A program made the translations under genes and the position numbers. Shown one piece after another: positions 12,380 through 14,558 of a stretch of DNA of 14,558 nt. The notes under the pieces were generated by a model. It saw only the letters and a program-made list of their open reading frames with translations. It had not been told where the DNA came from and ran no database searches. Position 1 is the stretch's first letter; each line of letters starts with the position of its first letter. The DNA comes from Deltaproteobacteria bacterium UBA2409. Lineage in GTDB: Bacteria > Bdellovibrionota_C > UBA2361 > DDRT01. The stretch is from positions 1 through 14,558 of the forward strand of contig DDRT01000013.1 of NCBI GenBank assembly GCA_002343185.1. The letters run 5' to 3'.

Positions 12380-14472
12380 GAGTTTTAGCTCTCTTTGTTT
12401 CTCTAGTTTGTGCCTTCATCGGGCAAAATAGCTCCGAAACTACAACTATTACTACAGTGACTAATCCATTTGTAATAGAGGGGGTTTCAAGAGATGGATG
12501 GATTGGAAAAAACGCAATAATTGATCTTGAGCCAATCTTAAAAGATCTTGGAAAGAGCGCAAGTGTAAGACTACATCTTGATGGATGGAGACCTAGTGGC
12601 ACACCTGAAGTTATTGTGAGTATATGTGGGAGTGAAGAGAGTAAATCAGGCCAAAGTATTATAATTGAAACTAAAATTGATAAGACTAACTGCGCCGATC
12701 AATCCATAAAAGTAGAGGTTAAAAATACATTTAGGAGTCCTGATAAAAGAGATCTTGGAGTAAAGTTCGTCTCAGTAAATTTCAGATCAGACTGGTCGTT
12801 TGGTGTTTTAGAGAGAAGTAGTTTTTGGGTTGCTGCTCTAATTTGCTTTTTCATTTCGATACTCTGGGGAGGAAAAAGTTATTTATTATTTGGACCCGTT
12901 ACTGCTTTGCTTCTTAGTTTTATTCATTGGGATTCAGGATTTGATTTATTGACCTTAGGAGTCGTAGTTTTGTTTATCTCTTTTGGATTTAAAAAGAATT
13001 TATTCAAGACTCCAATAAACTTTGAAGTTGGAGGTAGATTTTTATGGATCCTCCTTGCGCTTGCCTTATTAGTTCGGCTTTATGGCTTTGATTTTGGGTT
13101 ACCACACTTTTATCATCCGGATGAGTATAGAAAAGCTCAGATTGCATTTAGGGTAGTAGAGTTTGGAAAGTTTGATCCTAACTATTTTCTTCATCCATCT
13201 TTGCTTCTTTATCTGACAGCATTTATGGGAGCTATAAGGCAGCTTTTATTTGCAGCAGAATCCTCTGTAGTAATGTTTGCTGAGTCTGGAAGGCTTGTAA
13301 GTATTTTAGCTAATACGCTCTCAGTTCTTTTGGTTTATAAACTAGGAAGATTATTATTTAATAATAAAGCAATATCTATAATCGCTGCGTCATTAGTTGC
13401 TTTCTCTCCTCTAATGATAACCTCTGCTAGATATTTAAAAGAAGACTCACTTTTAACATTTTTTGTGCTTCTAGCATCATATTTAGCAGCTAAAGCTTCA
13501 ATTCATCGTAACTCTAAACTACTTTTACTAGCTGGACTTTGTGTTGGATTTGCAGCAGGTTCAAAATACTCTGGAATCTTAGCGATAGTAGTTCTCTTCG
13601 TCTTTCCTTTAGTTTACAGACGACTTACCCCGATGATTTTCCTGGCATGCTTACTAGTTCCAATCGGATTTCTAGTGACAACTCCATATTCGGTCATAAA
13701 CAAAAAGCAGTTTGTGAATGATTTTAATAAAGAAAAGAAACATATGTCGAAAGGTCATCACCAGATGAAGATTGGCTCATGGGATCATTTTTGGATGTAT
13801 CATGCAGGAAGAAGTGTTGCTCCATCGTTAGGTTGGGTTTCATTTTTGGTTTTATTAGTTGTAATTGGAGATGCATTAAAGAGAAAAGACAGCACCATTC
13901 TGGCTGTAGCATTTCTTGCCGCAACATTTTATTTACCAGCAGAATATGTAAATGCTAAGCCTCCTCCTCAACCTGAAAGATATATTTTCCCCTGCATTCC
14001 ATTTTTATCTCTATTAGCTGGTTATGGATTAGTACGACTTAACTCATTTCTAAGTGTAGTTGCTGTCTTAAGTGTTTTGGTACCAAGTGTTCTTTTAGCT
14101 CGCGAGGTGCCTAATGATACAAGAGAAGTAATGCGTCAGTGGATGATAACAAACCTAAAAGGTGGAACTCATATCTTAATTGATGCGATTCCCTACACAC
14201 CATCTTTGCCTGAATTTAAAACGACACTTTTTAGTGCTCCAGAGCAGAGAAGAAATCTAACAATTGAAGAGATGAAAACTATCGGCGCAGAATACGTACT
14301 TGTAACAAGCCTCTCGTATGATAGATTTTTTCACACAAGAACATCAGATCAGATTGTAAGAAGAAGATTCGAAGAGTTGTTTTCAAAACTCCCTCTTATT
14401 CATGAAGTTAAGCCTGATTACAAAACTTATGGATTTCATAATCCGACATTAAAATTGTTGAAGGTGGAGTAG
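12376..14472 (+). CDS. GT39/PMT-like membrane glycosyltransferase with N-terminal extracytoplasmic beta domain
   Basis: Membrane protein of 698 aa. Residues 1-16 are a signal or first helix. Residues 30-145 are a periplasmic, beta-rich domain (DGWIGKNAIIDL at 40-51; LHLDGWRP at 66-73) of a type sometimes found before bacterial membrane glycosyltransferases, possibly sugar-binding. The rest is a polytopic GT-C core with about 14 hydrophobic segments. Its first outer loop has HPDEYRKAQIAF (247-258), with D249/E250 as the likely catalytic acid pair. Next come HPSLLLYL (273-280), ARYLKEDSLLTFF (351-363), GFAAGSKYSG (391-400), TTPYS (435-439) and PQPERYIFPCIPF (531-543). A soluble tail covers about 576-698. 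GT39 enzymes transfer sugar from a polyprenyl-phosphate donor. The gene is coupled to the upstream one (ATGA) and preceded by the purine-rich AAAAGAGAGAAG. Confidence 0.8.
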   Translation: MRVLALFVSLVCAFIGQNSSETTTITTVTNPFVIEGVSRDGWIGKNAIIDLEPILKDLGKSASVRLHLDGWRPSGTPEVIVSICGSEESKSGQSIIIETKIDKTNCADQSIKVEVKNTFRSPDKRDLGVKFVSVNFRSDWSFGVLERSSFWVAALICFFISILWGGKSYLLFGPVTALLLSFIHWDSGFDLLTLGVVVLFISFGFKKNLFKTPINFEVGGRFLWILLALALLVRLYGFDFGLPHFYHPDEYRKAQIAFRVVEFGKFDPNYFLHPSLLLYLTAFMGAIRQLLFAAESSVVMFAESGRLVSILANTLSVLLVYKLGRLLFNNKAISIIAASLVAFSPLMITSARYLKEDSLLTFFVLLASYLAAKASIHRNSKLLLLAGLCVGFAAGSKYSGILAIVVLFVFPLVYRRLTPMIFLACLLVPIGFLVTTPYSVINKKQFVNDFNKEKKHMSKGHHQMKIGSWDHFWMYHAGRSVAPSLGWVSFLVLLVVIGDALKRKDSTILAVAFLAATFYLPAEYVNAKPPPQPERYIFPCIPFLSLLAGYGLVRLNSFLSVVAVLSVLVPSVLLAREVPNDTREVMRQWMITNLKGGTHILIDAIPYTPSLPEFKTTLFSAPEQRRNLTIEEMKTIGAEYVLVTSLSYDRFFHTRTSDQIVRRRFEELFSKLPLIHEVKPDYKTYGFHNPTLKLLKVE

Positions 14473-14534
14473 CAGTAAAAAGTTATAGTGAGATTTGATT
14501 GTTATGTTGACTGACTAAAGTAAGTCTGGAAAAT

Positions 14535-14558
14535 CAGCTAACAGCTAACAGCTAACAG
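14535..14558. repeat. 7-bp tandem repeat (CAGCTAA) running off the window end
   Basis: Three full copies of CAGCTAA (14535-14555) are followed by CAG at the end of the window, so the true copy number is not visible. It lies 63 bases after the last gene. The 86 bases from 14473 to the end show no gene and no clear terminator. Confidence 0.85.

Noticed and set aside
1..14558. CRISPR array, phage or plasmid-like defence cassette
   Set aside because: No regularly spaced repeats and no nuclease, integrase, transposase or toxin-antitoxin motifs in any frame that I could recognise.

Overview
The window reads as chromosome of a Gram-negative (diderm), AT-rich bacterium. The evidence is a PBP4-type peptidase, an MltD-type transglycosylase, signal peptidase II, OmpA-type lipoproteins, and a DedA that follows the E. 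coli DedA pattern closely. The genus cannot be named from the sequence. A proteobacterial relative such as the Bdellovibrionota or another former deltaproteobacterial line is a guess, not a result. Coding density is high, almost all genes are on the + strand, and no phage, plasmid, transposase or CRISPR array is visible. Only one of 14 genes has a clear Shine-Dalgarno sequence.

Layout. Bases 1-40 hold nothing I recognise. A tRNA-Cys(GCA) lies on the minus strand (41-114) with a good promoter in the divergent gap. From 196 to 5962 a + strand run encodes a 7Fe-type ferredoxin with an unusual insertion, a PBP4/DacB-like carboxypeptidase, an MltD-like lytic transglycosylase with LysM repeats, DedA, a TerC/Alx-type membrane protein, and an unrecognised all-helical protein. 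A palindromic repeat element (5985-6091) fills the convergent gap before the only minus-strand protein gene (6107-7249). That gene encodes a DEAD-box-derived protein with only the second RecA domain, damaged motifs V and VI, an Arg/Asp-rich linker and a DbpA-like RNA-binding domain.

From 7395 to 10331 come a WD40-like lipoprotein, lspA, and two glycine-zipper lipoproteins, one with a TPR-like end and one with an OmpA-like end. LspA is the enzyme that would process the three lipoproteins around it. All three have similar, very short 12-residue signal peptides. A second, diverged copy of the palindromic repeat family follows (10345-10466).

The last block (10557-14472) is a three-gene glycosylation unit: a polyprenyl-phosphate sugar synthase (GT2, DPM1-like), a GT87-like membrane protein, and a GT39/PMT-like membrane glycosyltransferase with an N-terminal periplasmic beta domain. 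The likely logic is that the first enzyme makes a lipid-linked sugar and the other two transfer it on the periplasmic side. The acceptor is unknown. A long imperfect hairpin spans the 3' end of the first gene. The window ends inside a 7-bp tandem repeat.

The most unusual items are the ATPase-incompetent orphan RecA2/DbpA protein, the two related palindromic repeat loci, and the lspA cluster with matched 12-residue lipoprotein signals.
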